Assembly: GCA_046542605.1 (NCBI GenBank) | Contig: JBKHAZ010000050.1 | Span: forward strand, 1-12,494 | DNA: 12,494 bases | Direction of reading: 5' to 3' | Source: Oceanicaulis sp046542605 | GTDB lineage: Bacteria > Pseudomonadota > Alphaproteobacteria > Caulobacterales > Maricaulaceae | Shown: positions 1 through 7,596 of the stretch, in pieces | How the letters are laid out: each line of letters begins with the position of its first letter | Numbering within the stretch: the stretch's first letter is position 1 | Notes under the pieces: generated by a model | What the model was told of the DNA's origin: nothing | Seen by the model: the letters and a program-made list of their open reading frames with translations, nothing else | The model's database searches: none | Made by a program: the position numbers and the translations under genes

Positions 1-1868
1 AGGAAGGGATCGGTTTTCGGCGCGGCCGGCCAGACGCCCTCGTTCAGCCCGCCGAGAATCACCCGGTCGGCGCTCGCCAGCCGGGCCTCCAGCGGGCCAA
101 GGATCTGCAGACGCGGATGGGCCCCGTACGCCGGGCGCACCAGGCGCGCGCGGGCGGTCTCCAGAAGCGCGCGGGCGAACTCTCGCAGCGCGAGCGGCGG
201 CAGGGCCTCGGCTTCAATGAGAAACTCGCGCACCAGCCCGGCGGCGGCTTCGCCCGCATCGCCGGCCCAGAGCCGGTCGGCTCCGGCCTGCTCGTGGCTC
301 GCCGCGAGGGTTTCGGCCGCGCGCGCCAGCGCCTCGGCCCAGTCTCTTGCGGTCCGGTCTCCGTCAAGCGCATAGAGCGGGGAAAGCGCGTCGCTCACCG
401 CATCCGCGATCGCGCCCCATCGGGATTTCTCCTCGTCCGACAGCCGCTCATGGCCGCGGATCAGATCGCCCAGGGCGGCCGGGGTCAATCCGGGCCGGCG
501 CCCGCGCAGCGCCTTGCGTTCAAGCGCGCCGATCTCCGGCTTCAGCCGCGCCCGGTCCCGGCCCAGAGAGAAGAGCGGCGAGTTGGCGAGTGCGGAAAAC
601 GCCAGCGCGGACCCGGGCGACAGCGCGCAATCGAGCACGCGCATCAGGAAGGCGCCCGGCGCGGTGTCGGAGAGCGGCGTCCCGGCGCTGTCGTCCAGCG
701 TCACGTCAAAGCGCGCCATCTCGACGCTGACCCGCCGCGCCAGCGCCCGATCGGGTGTGACCAGAACGCCGCGCGCCCCGGGCGTCTCCAGCGTTTCGCG
801 CAAAGCCAGCGCGATCGCGCGCGCTTCCTCGCCGGGGCCGGGCGCCTCGATGACGCTAAGTCCCTTGAGCGCGCGTTGGAACACGTCCGCGCCCCAGCCC
901 TGTTTGAGATCCTCCACACGCGCCAGCCAGTCCGAGGTGGCTTCGGCGGGGCGCAGCGCTTCGGCGATGACGCGCACGCGCCGGGCGGCGTCCTCGCCCT
1001 CGTGCGCGCCGGGCCAGGCGTCCACGTCCGCGCGCTCAAGGCCCATGGTCTCGATCAGCGTCTTCATGGCGCGCTGGGGGTGGGCGTCGTCGATCGCCTC
1101 CCAGGCGCGCGGATCCATGTCGTCCTGGAAACCCGGCAGCACCACCGCGCCCTTCGGCAGGCGCGCCACCACGCCCAGAAGCTCGGCTGCGGCCGGGATC
1201 GACCCGGTGGAGCCGGCTGCGATCACCGGTGTGTGCGGCGGGGTTTCGCGCCAGCGTTCAGCCAGCGCACGCAGGAGCCGCGAGCGCCGTTCGGCCGGGT
1301 CCACATGGCCCAGCTCGGCGAGCCGGGCCGGCCAGGCCTTGAGAACGATGTCCAGAAACATCGCCGCTTCGCCCATATGGGCGGGCAGGTTGGCGCGAAC
1401 CTCTTCGGTGAGCGCGGAAAGATCGCCCACCTCCTCGGTGGCGAGATCGTCGAGCAGGCGGGCGAGATCGTCGGCGAGCGCGAGCGCGCCGCCCACGCCC
1501 ATGGACCGGCCCGAGGCGCTTTCGCGCGCCAGGATCAGCCGGGCGAGTTCAAACCGGCGCCGTGCGGTGGAGATCGCTTCAGGCGCGGCCTGGGCGAGCT
1601 CGCCGGGTTCGAAGGGCGGGTCGTCCGCGTCCACGTCGCCGATGGGGCGGATCATCGGCAGTAGCGCCGCGCCAGGCGTGTCCTCAAGCCGGGTGAAGGC
1701 GTCGGCGAGCGCCCGCCCGGCCCGGCGGGTGGGCAGGAGCACGGTGACCGCGCTCAGCGCGTCGGGGTCAGGGAAGGCCTGGTGCAGGCCGCGCGCCAGC
1801 GCGTCCACGAACCCCGCCGAGGGCGGGATCGTGAAAACGTGCGGAGCCGGGCCTGCAAACAGGGTCAT
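1..1868 (-). CDS. addB: AddB, subunit of AddAB helicase-nuclease (partial, 3' end outside window)
   Basis: The first 622 codons of AddB are here. AddB is the partner of AddA in the complex that resects double-strand DNA ends for RecA-dependent repair in the cytoplasm. The start ATG overlaps the stop of the upstream nucleotidyltransferase gene as ATGA. Reading the minus strand shows family hallmarks: an N-terminus with VFTIPPSAGFVDALA and LLPTRRAGRAL (residues 11-54), the GSTGSIP loop near residue 219, and VILGGLNEGVWPAAP near residues 603-617, which is highly conserved in alphaproteobacterial AddB. The frame stays open to the left edge. AddB proteins of this group are about 1000 residues, so the C-terminal nuclease domain and its iron-sulfur cysteines should lie outside. 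AddA is expected next on the same strand. Function is confident from the motifs; completeness of the rest cannot be judged. Confidence 0.93.
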   Translation of the reverse strand, partial: MTLFAGPAPHVFTIPPSAGFVDALARGLHQAFPDPDALSAVTVLLPTRRAGRALADAFTRLEDTPGAALLPMIRPIGDVDADDPPFEPGELAQAAPEAISTARRRFELARLILARESASGRSMGVGGALALADDLARLLDDLATEEVGDLSALTEEVRANLPAHMGEAAMFLDIVLKAWPARLAELGHVDPAERRSRLLRALAERWRETPPHTPVIAAGSTGSIPAAAELLGVVARLPKGAVVLPGFQDDMDPRAWEAIDDAHPQRAMKTLIETMGLERADVDAWPGAHEGEDAARRVRVIAEALRPAEATSDWLARVEDLKQGWGADVFQRALKGLSVIEAPGPGEEARAIALALRETLETPGARGVLVTPDRALARRVSVEMARFDVTLDDSAGTPLSDTAPGAFLMRVLDCALSPGSALAFSALANSPLFSLGRDRARLKPEIGALERKALRGRRPGLTPAALGDLIRGHERLSDEEKSRWGAIADAVSDALSPLYALDGDRTARDWAEALARAAETLAASHEQAGADRLWAGDAGEAAAGLVREFLIEAEALPPLALREFARALLETARARLVRPAYGAHPRLQILGPLEARLASADRVILGGLNEGVWPAAPKTDPF

Positions 1869-2581
1869 GGCCTGCAGCCTAGCCGATTCTCCGCCTCGGT
1901 CTTCGCGTCCGGATCGCCCACGTGCATCCAATAGCTTTCCATGGTGAGACCGAAAACGCGCGAGGCCTTCAGCGCCTTGTCCCAGAGCTTGTTGGTGGAG
2001 AAGACTTCCTCAGGCTCGCCTTCAAGCAAGCGCGGATGCATGACCTGAACCCCGGCGTAGACCAGGGGCGCGCTCTCGCGCTCGCCGCGGCGCTCTATGC
2101 GGCCGTCCGCGTGCAGCAGGAAATCGCCCGGCCCGCGATATCCGAGCTGGCGCTCGATGGGGGCGAGCATCAGGAGGTAGTCCATGATCTCAGGATCGAA
2201 CGCCGCTTCGAGGCGCTCCAGCTCGCTCTTGTCGCCCTCTTCGATCCAGACCGAATCCGAATTCGCCACGAAGACCGGGTCATCGCCCAGCAGCGGCGCG
2301 GCCTTCACCAGCCCGCCGCCGGTTTCCAGCAGCGTCTCGCGCTCGTCGGAAATGACGATCTCCGGTCCGTCGCGCCCGCAAATATGGTCCTCCAGCATGT
2401 CGGCGTAATGGTGCACGTTGACCACCGCGCGCGCCACGCCGGCTTCGGCGAACTTGTCCAGCGTCCAGTCGATCAGCGGTTTGCCGCACACCTCCACCAT
2501 GGCTTTGGGGCAGGTGTCGGTGAGCGGACGCATGCGCGTGCCGCGCCCTGCGGCCATGACCATGGCGGTGGTGATCTTCAA
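1865..2581 (-). CDS. murU: Nucleotidyltransferase, MurU-like (MurNAc-1-phosphate uridylyltransferase)
   Basis: This 238-residue sugar-1-phosphate nucleotidyltransferase probably makes UDP-MurNAc from MurNAc-1-phosphate in peptidoglycan recycling. The fold signature GRGTRMRPLTDTCPKAM is at residues 12-28, ETGGG at 86-90, the metal-binding Asp in NSDS at 107-110, and a second VGDP at 221-224. The length fits the short MurU group, which lacks the C-terminal hexapeptide domain of GlmU. The start is taken as TTG at 2581, which overlaps the upstream stop (TTGA). An ATG six codons later (2563) is possible but would trim the first beta strand. Its place directly after an AmgK-like kinase supports the MurU role. 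Databases often label such alphaproteobacterial proteins mannose-1-phosphate guanylyltransferase, and substrate choice cannot be read from sequence alone. Confidence 0.85.
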   Translation of the reverse strand: MKITTAMVMAAGRGTRMRPLTDTCPKAMVEVCGKPLIDWTLDKFAEAGVARAVVNVHHYADMLEDHICGRDGPEIVISDERETLLETGGGLVKAAPLLGDDPVFVANSDSVWIEEGDKSELERLEAAFDPEIMDYLLMLAPIERQLGYRGPGDFLLHADGRIERRGERESAPLVYAGVQVMHPRLLEGEPEEVFSTNKLWDKALKASRVFGLTMESYWMHVGDPDAKTEAENRLGCRP

Positions 2582-3708
2582 CGTTCGGCCTCCTCGAACA
2601 CGCCGGGAGCGATCTCTCTGACGATGGCGTGTAACGGCTTCAGCGCCGGATTGGCGATGTCCTTGACGAAATTGCGCGCCACGCGCGGCATGAACTGTTC
2701 GTAGCGCGGCTTGTTGTCCCGGCGCACCAGGCGCACGAAAATTCCCAGGATTTTCGCGTTGCGCTGGGCGGCGAGCACGTCGTAGGCCGCATCAAAGGCT
2801 TCGCGGTCGCTGAGCATCGCCTTGTCGAAGAAGCGGTCGGCCAGGGGCTTGTGCAGATCACCCGGCACATCGCGGCGCGCATCTTCAAGGAGCGAGACGA
2901 GATCATAGGCGGGGTGGCCGAACAGGGCGTCCTGAAAATCCAGCAAGCCCACGCGCGCCTCGGCCTCGCGTTCGGGCAGCCAGATCAGGTTCTCCGCGTG
3001 GTAGTCGCGCAAGACAAGGCCCGGCGCATGGGCGTCGAGCGCGGGCAGGATCGCGTCCCAGGCGCTGCGCCAGTCGGCGCGCACCGCCGGCGTGATTTCG
3101 GCCCCGCAGCGCTTGTCCGCATACCAATCCAGAAACAGGTCGGCTTCGGTGAGCAGCGCGGTGCGGTCGTAATCCTGAATGCGCCAGCCATGCCCGAAGG
3201 CTTGCGGCTCGCGCTCGATCGAGGCGCGCTGGATCGCGGCGACGGTCTCCACGGCGTGGGCGTAAAGCGCGCCTTCATGGGCGCGCTCAGGGATCACGCG
3301 GGCGAACAGATCATCGCCGAGATCCTCGATCAGCAAAAATCCCGCGGCGACATCAGCCTCCAGGATTTTCGGCGCGGAAAAGCCGCGCGCGCTCAGCCCC
3401 TGGGCGATGGCGGCGAAGGCGGCGGTGTTGTTGCCGGCCAGCCGGGCGAGGGCGTTATAGCCGAGCGCGCCACGCTCCACAGGGGCGGCGCCGGGCGGAC
3501 AGGCGGGCGGTTCGGACCCGCCGGGCGCGTCCATGATCAGCGCCGTCGCCCCGTCGGGGCGAAAAAGCCTGAAGTAGCGCCGCGTGGAGGCGTCGCCGGG
3601 GAAGGGCTCGACCCGGGCCTCGCCCCAGCCGGCCGCCTTGATGAAGTCGGCGCGGCGTCCGCCGCGCTCAGTCGGCGAGCTGTCCAAGCCGGTCCTCCCA
3701 GGCTCCAA
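2578..3708 (-). CDS. amgK: AmgK-like sugar kinase (aminoglycoside phosphotransferase fold)
   Basis: This 376-residue kinase has the APH/choline-kinase fold and resembles AmgK, which phosphorylates MurNAc/GlcNAc at the anomeric hydroxyl to feed MurU. Visible motifs are GDASTRRYFRL (38-48), LLIEDLGDDLF (125-135), the catalytic loop RDYHAENL (234-241, base Asp235) and the metal-binding DFQDALFGHPAYDLVSLLED (257-276), all typical of AmgK. The ATG at 3708 lies inside tsaE, giving a 41-bp overlap. A TTG seven codons later (3687) would shorten this to 20 bp. A Pro/Gly-rich stretch at about residues 61-80 looks like a loop insertion. In several relatives TsaE and this kinase are annotated as one fused protein; here they are separate, overlapping frames. 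The alternative is a generic small-molecule phosphotransferase, but the neighbouring murU argues for recycling. Confidence 0.86.
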   Translation of the reverse strand: MEPGRTGLDSSPTERGGRRADFIKAAGWGEARVEPFPGDASTRRYFRLFRPDGATALIMDAPGGSEPPACPPGAAPVERGALGYNALARLAGNNTAAFAAIAQGLSARGFSAPKILEADVAAGFLLIEDLGDDLFARVIPERAHEGALYAHAVETVAAIQRASIEREPQAFGHGWRIQDYDRTALLTEADLFLDWYADKRCGAEITPAVRADWRSAWDAILPALDAHAPGLVLRDYHAENLIWLPEREAEARVGLLDFQDALFGHPAYDLVSLLEDARRDVPGDLHKPLADRFFDKAMLSDREAFDAAYDVLAAQRNAKILGIFVRLVRRDNKPRYEQFMPRVARNFVKDIANPALKPLHAIVREIAPGVFEEAER

Positions 3709-4126
3709 AGGCGCTCAGCCGGGCCAGCCGTCCGCCGTCATCGGTCTCTTCCAGTGCGATCTCCAACCGGGTCTCGGGACGCCAGCCAGGCGCGCGGTCA
3801 GGCCATTCCACCAGCGCCGCGCCATGGTCCAACGCCTCGTCGAGACCGAGCTCCTCAAGCTCGCCCTCATCTTCGAGCCGGTAAAGGTCGGCGTGCAGCA
3901 GAAGGAGGCCCTCGGCCTCATAGCTCTGCACAAGGGTGAAGGTGGGGCTGGGCGCGTCGGTTTCGCCGGTCAACGCCTTGATGACCGCGCGCGCGAGCGT
4001 GGTCTTGCCCGCCCCCAGATCGCCGAACAACAAAACGGCGTCGCCGCTGCGCAAGCTGCGCGCCAGACGCGCGCCGAAGCGCGCGCTTACGGCTGGATCG
4101 GGAAGGGGAACCGTCAGCGTGCCCAT
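3668..4126 (-). CDS. tsaE: TsaE, ATPase of the tRNA t6A37 threonylcarbamoyl complex
   Basis: TsaE is the small ATPase that works with TsaB and TsaD to place N6-threonylcarbamoyl on A37 of ANN-decoding tRNAs. The 152-residue length is normal for the family. The Walker A loop GDLGAGKTT is at residues 35-43, SPTFTLVQSY at 60-69, HADLYR at 78-83 and VEWPD at 106-110, all diagnostic. It is the first gene of the minus-strand run tsaE > amgK > murU > addB, and its 3' end overlaps the kinase gene by 41 bp, so the downstream genes are probably translationally coupled to it. Upstream is a 144-bp gap shared with the divergent ferredoxin reductase gene. A weak promoter-like CTTGTA, 17 bases, CTAGAC lies just before the ATG, which would give a nearly leaderless transcript. 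Confidence 0.95.
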   Translation of the reverse strand: MGTLTVPLPDPAVSARFGARLARSLRSGDAVLLFGDLGAGKTTLARAVIKALTGETDAPSPTFTLVQSYEAEGLLLLHADLYRLEDEGELEELGLDEALDHGAALVEWPDRAPGWRPETRLEIALEETDDGGRLARLSAFGAWEDRLGQLAD

Positions 4127-4270
4127 GGCATTCGTCTAGGACGCGCGCGCCCGGCTTACAAGCGCGCCGCGACCGCGGTCCACAGCCGCCGGCCGGGCGC
4201 CCGGCGCGCTTGACTCGGGCCGAGCGGCGCGGCGCCATGCGTCGCGCAGGTTTTTCAGAGGTGGCGCCTT
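4127..4270. promoter_or_regulatory. Divergent intergenic promoter region, tsaE / ferredoxin reductase
   Basis: This 144-bp gap separates the divergent tsaE and reductase genes, so both promoters should be here or in the flanking coding ends. On the plus strand, TTGACT at 4210-4215 is a good -35 element, but no convincing -10 follows at the usual distance (the best is around GCCATG at 4234-4239). AGAGGTGG at 4257-4264 is a good ribosome binding site six bases before the TTG at 4271. On the minus strand CTTGTA / 17 / CTAGAC is a weak candidate for tsaE. The assignment is by eye only. Confidence 0.35.
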
Positions 4271-5485
4271 TTGACCAAGGGGACCGTGATCATCGGGGGC
4301 GGACAGGCCGGCATGTCGGCCGCTGCAGAACTTCGCAAGCGCAAATACGACGCGCCGGTGACCCTTCTATGCGGCGAGGACGCGCCGCCCTATCAGCGCC
4401 CGCCGCTGTCAAAAGCCTATCTCTCCGGCGAGACGCCGCTCGACCGGCTCTGGCTGAAGCCGGAAAGCTTCTTTGAAAAGGCCGACATCGTGGTGCGCAC
4501 CGGGCTGCGCGCCAAGGCGATCGACCGCTCGGCCGGCGAAGTGCTCACCGAGGACGGCGCGCGCATCTGCTATGACGATCTGATTCTGGCCACGGGCGGC
4601 GAGGCGCGCCGCCTGCCCCTCCCCGGCGCCGATCTGGAGGGCGTGCACGTGCTGCGCACGCTGAAAGAGGCCGACGCGCTGTCCGAAGCCCTTGGTGAGG
4701 CGGAGAAGATCGTCATCATCGGGGCGGGCTATATCGGGCTTGAAGTGGCCGCCTCCGCGCGCAAGCGCGGTAAGGCGGTCGTCGTGCTCGAGGCCGAGGA
4801 CCGGCCCATGGCGCGCACCGCCAGCTCCCTTCTGTCGGGCTGGTTCGGCGCCATCCATCGCGGCTACGGTGTCGATCTGCGCGTCGGCGCGGCGGCGAGC
4901 CGGATCGAGGGCGACCGACATGTCACCGGTGTGAAGACCGCCGACGAGGTGATCGAGGCCGACCTCGTGCTCATCGCCGCCGGGCTCGTGCCCAACGTCA
5001 CGCTTGCAGAAGCCGCGGGCCTTGAAGTGCGCGACGGGATCGAGGTCGACGCCCATGCGCGCACCGCCGATCCGCACATTTACGCGGTGGGCGACGTGGC
5101 GCGCTTCACGCTGCCGCGCTATGGCCGCAGCGTGCGCCTTGAAAGCGTTCAGAACGCCATCGACCAGGCCAAGGCGGCCGCCCGGTCCATCATGGGCGAG
5201 ACGACGCCCTACGACCCGGTTCCCTGGTTCTGGTCCGATCAGTACGAGCTGAAACTGCAGATCGCGGGCCTGATCGAGGGCTCCGACACGCTGGTGCGAA
5301 GGGGCGACCCTGAAGAGGGCAAGTTCGCCCTGTTTCACCTGAAAGACGGCGCGCTGATCGCCTGCGAGGCGGTCAATTGCGCGCCCGAATACATGGCCGC
5401 CCAGCGCATGATCGCAGCGGGCGCGCGGCCCGACCCGGAAAAACTGCGTGACCAGAGTGTGGCGATGAAGGACTTGCTGTCCTAA
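4271..5485 (+). CDS. NAD(P)H-dependent ferredoxin reductase, FAD flavoprotein
   Basis: This 404-residue flavoprotein belongs to the putidaredoxin/rhodocoxin reductase type, which passes electrons from NAD(P)H via FAD to a [2Fe-2S] ferredoxin. The FAD dinucleotide fold VIIGGGQAG is at residues 6-14, PPLSK at 44-48, ATGG at 107-110, the NAD-binding GAGYIG at 151-156, and the second FAD contact YAVGDVARF at 271-279. The C-terminal reductase domain carries PWFWSDQYELKLQIAGL from 318. The start is TTG at 4271, chosen because AGAGGTGG sits six bases upstream and the FAD strand must be complete. The ferredoxin gene follows after 62 bp on the same strand, so the two form a plausible electron-transfer pair. 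No P450, Rieske oxygenase or other terminal acceptor is in the window, so the final substrate is unknown. Confidence 0.92.
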   Translation: MTKGTVIIGGGQAGMSAAAELRKRKYDAPVTLLCGEDAPPYQRPPLSKAYLSGETPLDRLWLKPESFFEKADIVVRTGLRAKAIDRSAGEVLTEDGARICYDDLILATGGEARRLPLPGADLEGVHVLRTLKEADALSEALGEAEKIVIIGAGYIGLEVAASARKRGKAVVVLEAEDRPMARTASSLLSGWFGAIHRGYGVDLRVGAAASRIEGDRHVTGVKTADEVIEADLVLIAAGLVPNVTLAEAAGLEVRDGIEVDAHARTADPHIYAVGDVARFTLPRYGRSVRLESVQNAIDQAKAAARSIMGETTPYDPVPWFWSDQYELKLQIAGLIEGSDTLVRRGDPEEGKFALFHLKDGALIACEAVNCAPEYMAAQRMIAAGARPDPEKLRDQSVAMKDLLS

Positions 5486-5547
5486 ATACGCGCGAAACGC
5501 GCCGCGCGGCGCCCGGCCCTTTGTTCAAGCGAGACCCAGAAAAGCCC

Positions 5548-5868
5548 ATGGCGAAGATCACCTATATCGAACATGACGGAACCGAGCACGTGGTCGACGT
5601 GGAGGACGGTCTGACCGTCATGGAGGGCGCGGTGCGCAACATGGTGCCCGGCATCGACGCCGATTGCGGCGGGGCGTGCGCGTGCGCCACGTGTCACGTC
5701 TATGTGGACGAAAACTGGACGTCCAAGACCGGTGAGCGCTCCTCAATGGAGGAGAGCATGCTCGATTTCGCCGACGACGTGCGGGACAATTCGCGCCTTT
5801 CATGCCAGATTAAGGTGTCCGGCATCCTCGACGGCCTGGTCGTGCGCATGCCGGAAGAGCAGGGCTGA
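5548..5868 (+). CDS. [2Fe-2S] ferredoxin, adrenodoxin/FdVI type
   Basis: This small electron carrier of 106 residues has the size of the alphaproteobacterial FdVI/FdxE ferredoxins. Cluster ligands are C40, C46, C49 and C86 (spacing CX5CX2C then 36 residues to the last Cys), as in adrenodoxin-type proteins. A fifth cysteine, C44, is inside the cluster loop. The ATG at 5548 gives the family N-terminus MAKITYIEHDG; an in-frame TTG at 5521 would add nine residues not seen in relatives. A short GC hairpin (5490-5502) lies in the 62-bp gap behind the reductase gene, without a T tract, so read-through is likely. The partner is presumably the adjacent reductase. It could serve a P450 or a maturation pathway, and the window does not say which. 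Confidence 0.93.
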   Translation: MAKITYIEHDGTEHVVDVEDGLTVMEGAVRNMVPGIDADCGGACACATCHVYVDENWTSKTGERSSMEESMLDFADDVRDNSRLSCQIKVSGILDGLVVRMPEEQG

Positions 5869-5926
5869 GGCGCCGCCCGTCGCCGTTTCGGTCCGCGCGG
5901 GGTGGACGCAGGCGGCGAGGGACGGC

Positions 5927-6508
5927 ATGCGGGCTTGGCTCGGAACGATCATCGTGGCGGCGGCGGCGGCGGGTGCGCTCGGCGCATGCGCGCCCGAAGG
6001 ACGTGCGCCGGGCCAGGTGACGATCGGCGAGGACCGCCATCCGGTCTACACGCTCACCAGTCTCTCAGACCCCTATACCGATATTCACATTGCGCCGGAT
6101 CAGGGCGTGTTCGTCGATTTCGGACGCACCGAGTCGATCGTGACGTGCGAGCGGCGCGGTTATACCTGCCAGGAGTGGCCCTTCGTATTCTCCTTCCCTG
6201 AAGAGGGCGATCCGCCCGCGTCGGGATGGAGCGCCGGCGGGTATGATTTCCGCGTCGTCGCCGAAGCCGAGCGGAATTTCTGCGGGCGGGCCCGGCGGGC
6301 TTACCTGGTGGAAGGCCTCAACGAGACCGGCTGGTCGACCCGTGTCTGGTATCATCCCGGTTTCGGGGTTTACGCGGTGATGAGCGGTCAGGCCCGCGAC
6401 GGAGAACTGGTGAGCGTCGAGCGCGCCTTCACCACGTGCGAACGCGGCCTTTACAAGCGCGCCGGCCGCCTGGCGCGCGCCGGGTCGGGAATAGGGTCGC
6501 GCGCCTAA
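5927..6508 (+). CDS. Putative lipoprotein of unknown function
   Basis: I do not recognise a family for this 193-residue protein. The N-terminus MRAWLGTIIVAAAAAGALGAC is a lipoprotein signal: one Arg, a hydrophobic Ala-rich core and a lipobox LGAC with the modified Cys at residue 21. The mature part should be anchored to a membrane on the periplasmic side. It contains four more cysteines (C74, C81, C119, C171), enough for two disulfides, and is rich in aromatic residues and beta-like segments. The start at 5927 is preceded by GAGGGA four bases upstream; a longer reading from 5702 lies over the ferredoxin gene and is rejected. It follows the ferredoxin gene by 58 bp and may be co-transcribed. 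Its TAA stop overlaps the TAG stop of the opposing methyltransferase gene. Confidence 0.78.
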   Translation: MRAWLGTIIVAAAAAGALGACAPEGRAPGQVTIGEDRHPVYTLTSLSDPYTDIHIAPDQGVFVDFGRTESIVTCERRGYTCQEWPFVFSFPEEGDPPASGWSAGGYDFRVVAEAERNFCGRARRAYLVEGLNETGWSTRVWYHPGFGVYAVMSGQARDGELVSVERAFTTCERGLYKRAGRLARAGSGIGSRA

Positions 6509-7596
6509 AGCGCCTTCGTCGCCCACAGCCGTATTTTCTGCCCGCCGTGGTCCACCACCGGTCCGGGCGGGCCGAAGGGGAGGCGGGTGGCTTTTGCGAG
6601 TTGCGCGTCTGAGGTGACGAGCCCCACCCGCCAGCCTTGAAACGAGGCTTTCAGCCGGCGGCCCAGCGTCGCGTAAAGGGCGCGCAGGCTTGCGGGGTTT
6701 CCGATCCGCGCGCCATAGGGCGGATTGACGATCACCAGGCCGGGCGGCCCCTGCGGGCGCTCCAGCTCGGCGGCGGGCCGGGTCTGGAAAGCGGTGATGT
6801 CCGAGACGCCGGCGCGCGCGGCGTTCTCGCGCGCCGCCGCGACCGCACCGGTGTCCCGGTCGAAGCCGAAGCCGGTCCAGTCCGGAGCCGGCCGCGCCGG
6901 GCGCTTCAGCGCGGCGAACGCGCCGGCATCGAACCCGGAAAACTGTTCGAAGGCGAAACGGCGCGCCCGTCCCGCCTGCAGACCCGCAGCGATTTCGGCA
7001 GCCTCGATGATGAAGGTCCCCGACCCGCACATGGGATCGAGCACCGGCTCGGCGCCGTCATAGGCGCAGGCGTGCAGAAACAGGGCGGCGAGGGTCTCGC
7101 GCATCGGCGCCTTGGCGACGGATTGCTTGTGGCCGCGCTTGAACAAGGGCGCCCCGGCGGCGTCGAGGCTGACCGTGCAGACATTGTCGTCGATGCGCAC
7201 GCGCACGGTGAGCTCCGCCGCGTCATCAAGCGGGCGCCCCGAAGCGGTGAGCGCCGTCTCAACCCGCTCCTTCGCCGCGCCGTCATGGTAGAGTTTCGAA
7301 CGCCGGCAGCTCGCCTCCACGCGTACCGGGACGCCCGACGGGATCGGGCTCCAGTCGATGTGCCGCGCCTTCTTGTCCAGCTGGGCCAGGTGCACCACGC
7401 GAAAGCGCGCCAGCTCCACCAGCACGCGCACCGCGCCGCGCAGCTCGAGGCAGGCGCGCCAGACCTCCGGCCAGCCGCCTGTGAACGCCACCCCGCCGGC
7501 GGCCCGGGCGGGAGCCGAAAACCCGCGCGCGGCCAGCTCTTCGGCGAGCAGGGATTCAAGCCCTGGCGGGCAGACGGCGAACAGCTTCAAGGTCAT
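6505..7596 (-). CDS. THUMP-domain class I SAM-dependent RNA methyltransferase, RlmL-like
   Basis: This 363-residue enzyme is similar to the N-terminal half of E. coli RlmL, which makes m2G2445 in 23S rRNA. The THUMP RNA-binding region occupies about residues 1-160, opening with FAVCPPGLESLLAEEL. The Rossmann methyltransferase part has motif I LDPMCGSGTFIIEAAEIA (186-203), an acidic FGFDRD strand (243-248) and the catalytic NPPYG (291-295) of guanine-N2 methyltransferases. It lacks the RlmK half fused in E. coli, as is usual outside gammaproteobacteria. The start is set at the ATG at 7596, where the family sequence begins; an ATG 23 codons upstream (7665) adds an unrelated extension into the promoter gap. 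The exact target nucleotide is inferred. It is convergent with the lipoprotein gene and divergent from osmC. Confidence 0.88.
   Translation of the reverse strand: MTLKLFAVCPPGLESLLAEELAARGFSAPARAAGGVAFTGGWPEVWRACLELRGAVRVLVELARFRVVHLAQLDKKARHIDWSPIPSGVPVRVEASCRRSKLYHDGAAKERVETALTASGRPLDDAAELTVRVRIDDNVCTVSLDAAGAPLFKRGHKQSVAKAPMRETLAALFLHACAYDGAEPVLDPMCGSGTFIIEAAEIAAGLQAGRARRFAFEQFSGFDAGAFAALKRPARPAPDWTGFGFDRDTGAVAAARENAARAGVSDITAFQTRPAAELERPQGPPGLVIVNPPYGARIGNPASLRALYATLGRRLKASFQGWRVGLVTSDAQLAKATRLPFGPPGPVVDHGGQKIRLWATKAL

Noticed and set aside
117..1947. Long plus-strand open frames of 515 and 477 codons opposite addB
   Set aside because: They are Arg/Pro/Ala-rich antisense shadows of a GC-rich gene; the minus-strand frame carries clear AddB motifs.
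5490..5502. Hairpin GCGCG-AAA-CGCGC between reductase and ferredoxin genes as a terminator
   Set aside because: A five-base stem without a following T run is too weak, and the two genes look functionally paired.
5702..5926. Upstream extension of the lipoprotein gene
   Set aside because: It overlaps the ferredoxin gene in another frame and would bury the lipobox signal peptide inside the protein.
6457..6478. GC stem-loop (7-bp stem, 8-base loop) near the end of the lipoprotein gene as a terminator
   Set aside because: It has no T tract and lies in coding sequence where such stems arise by chance at this GC content.
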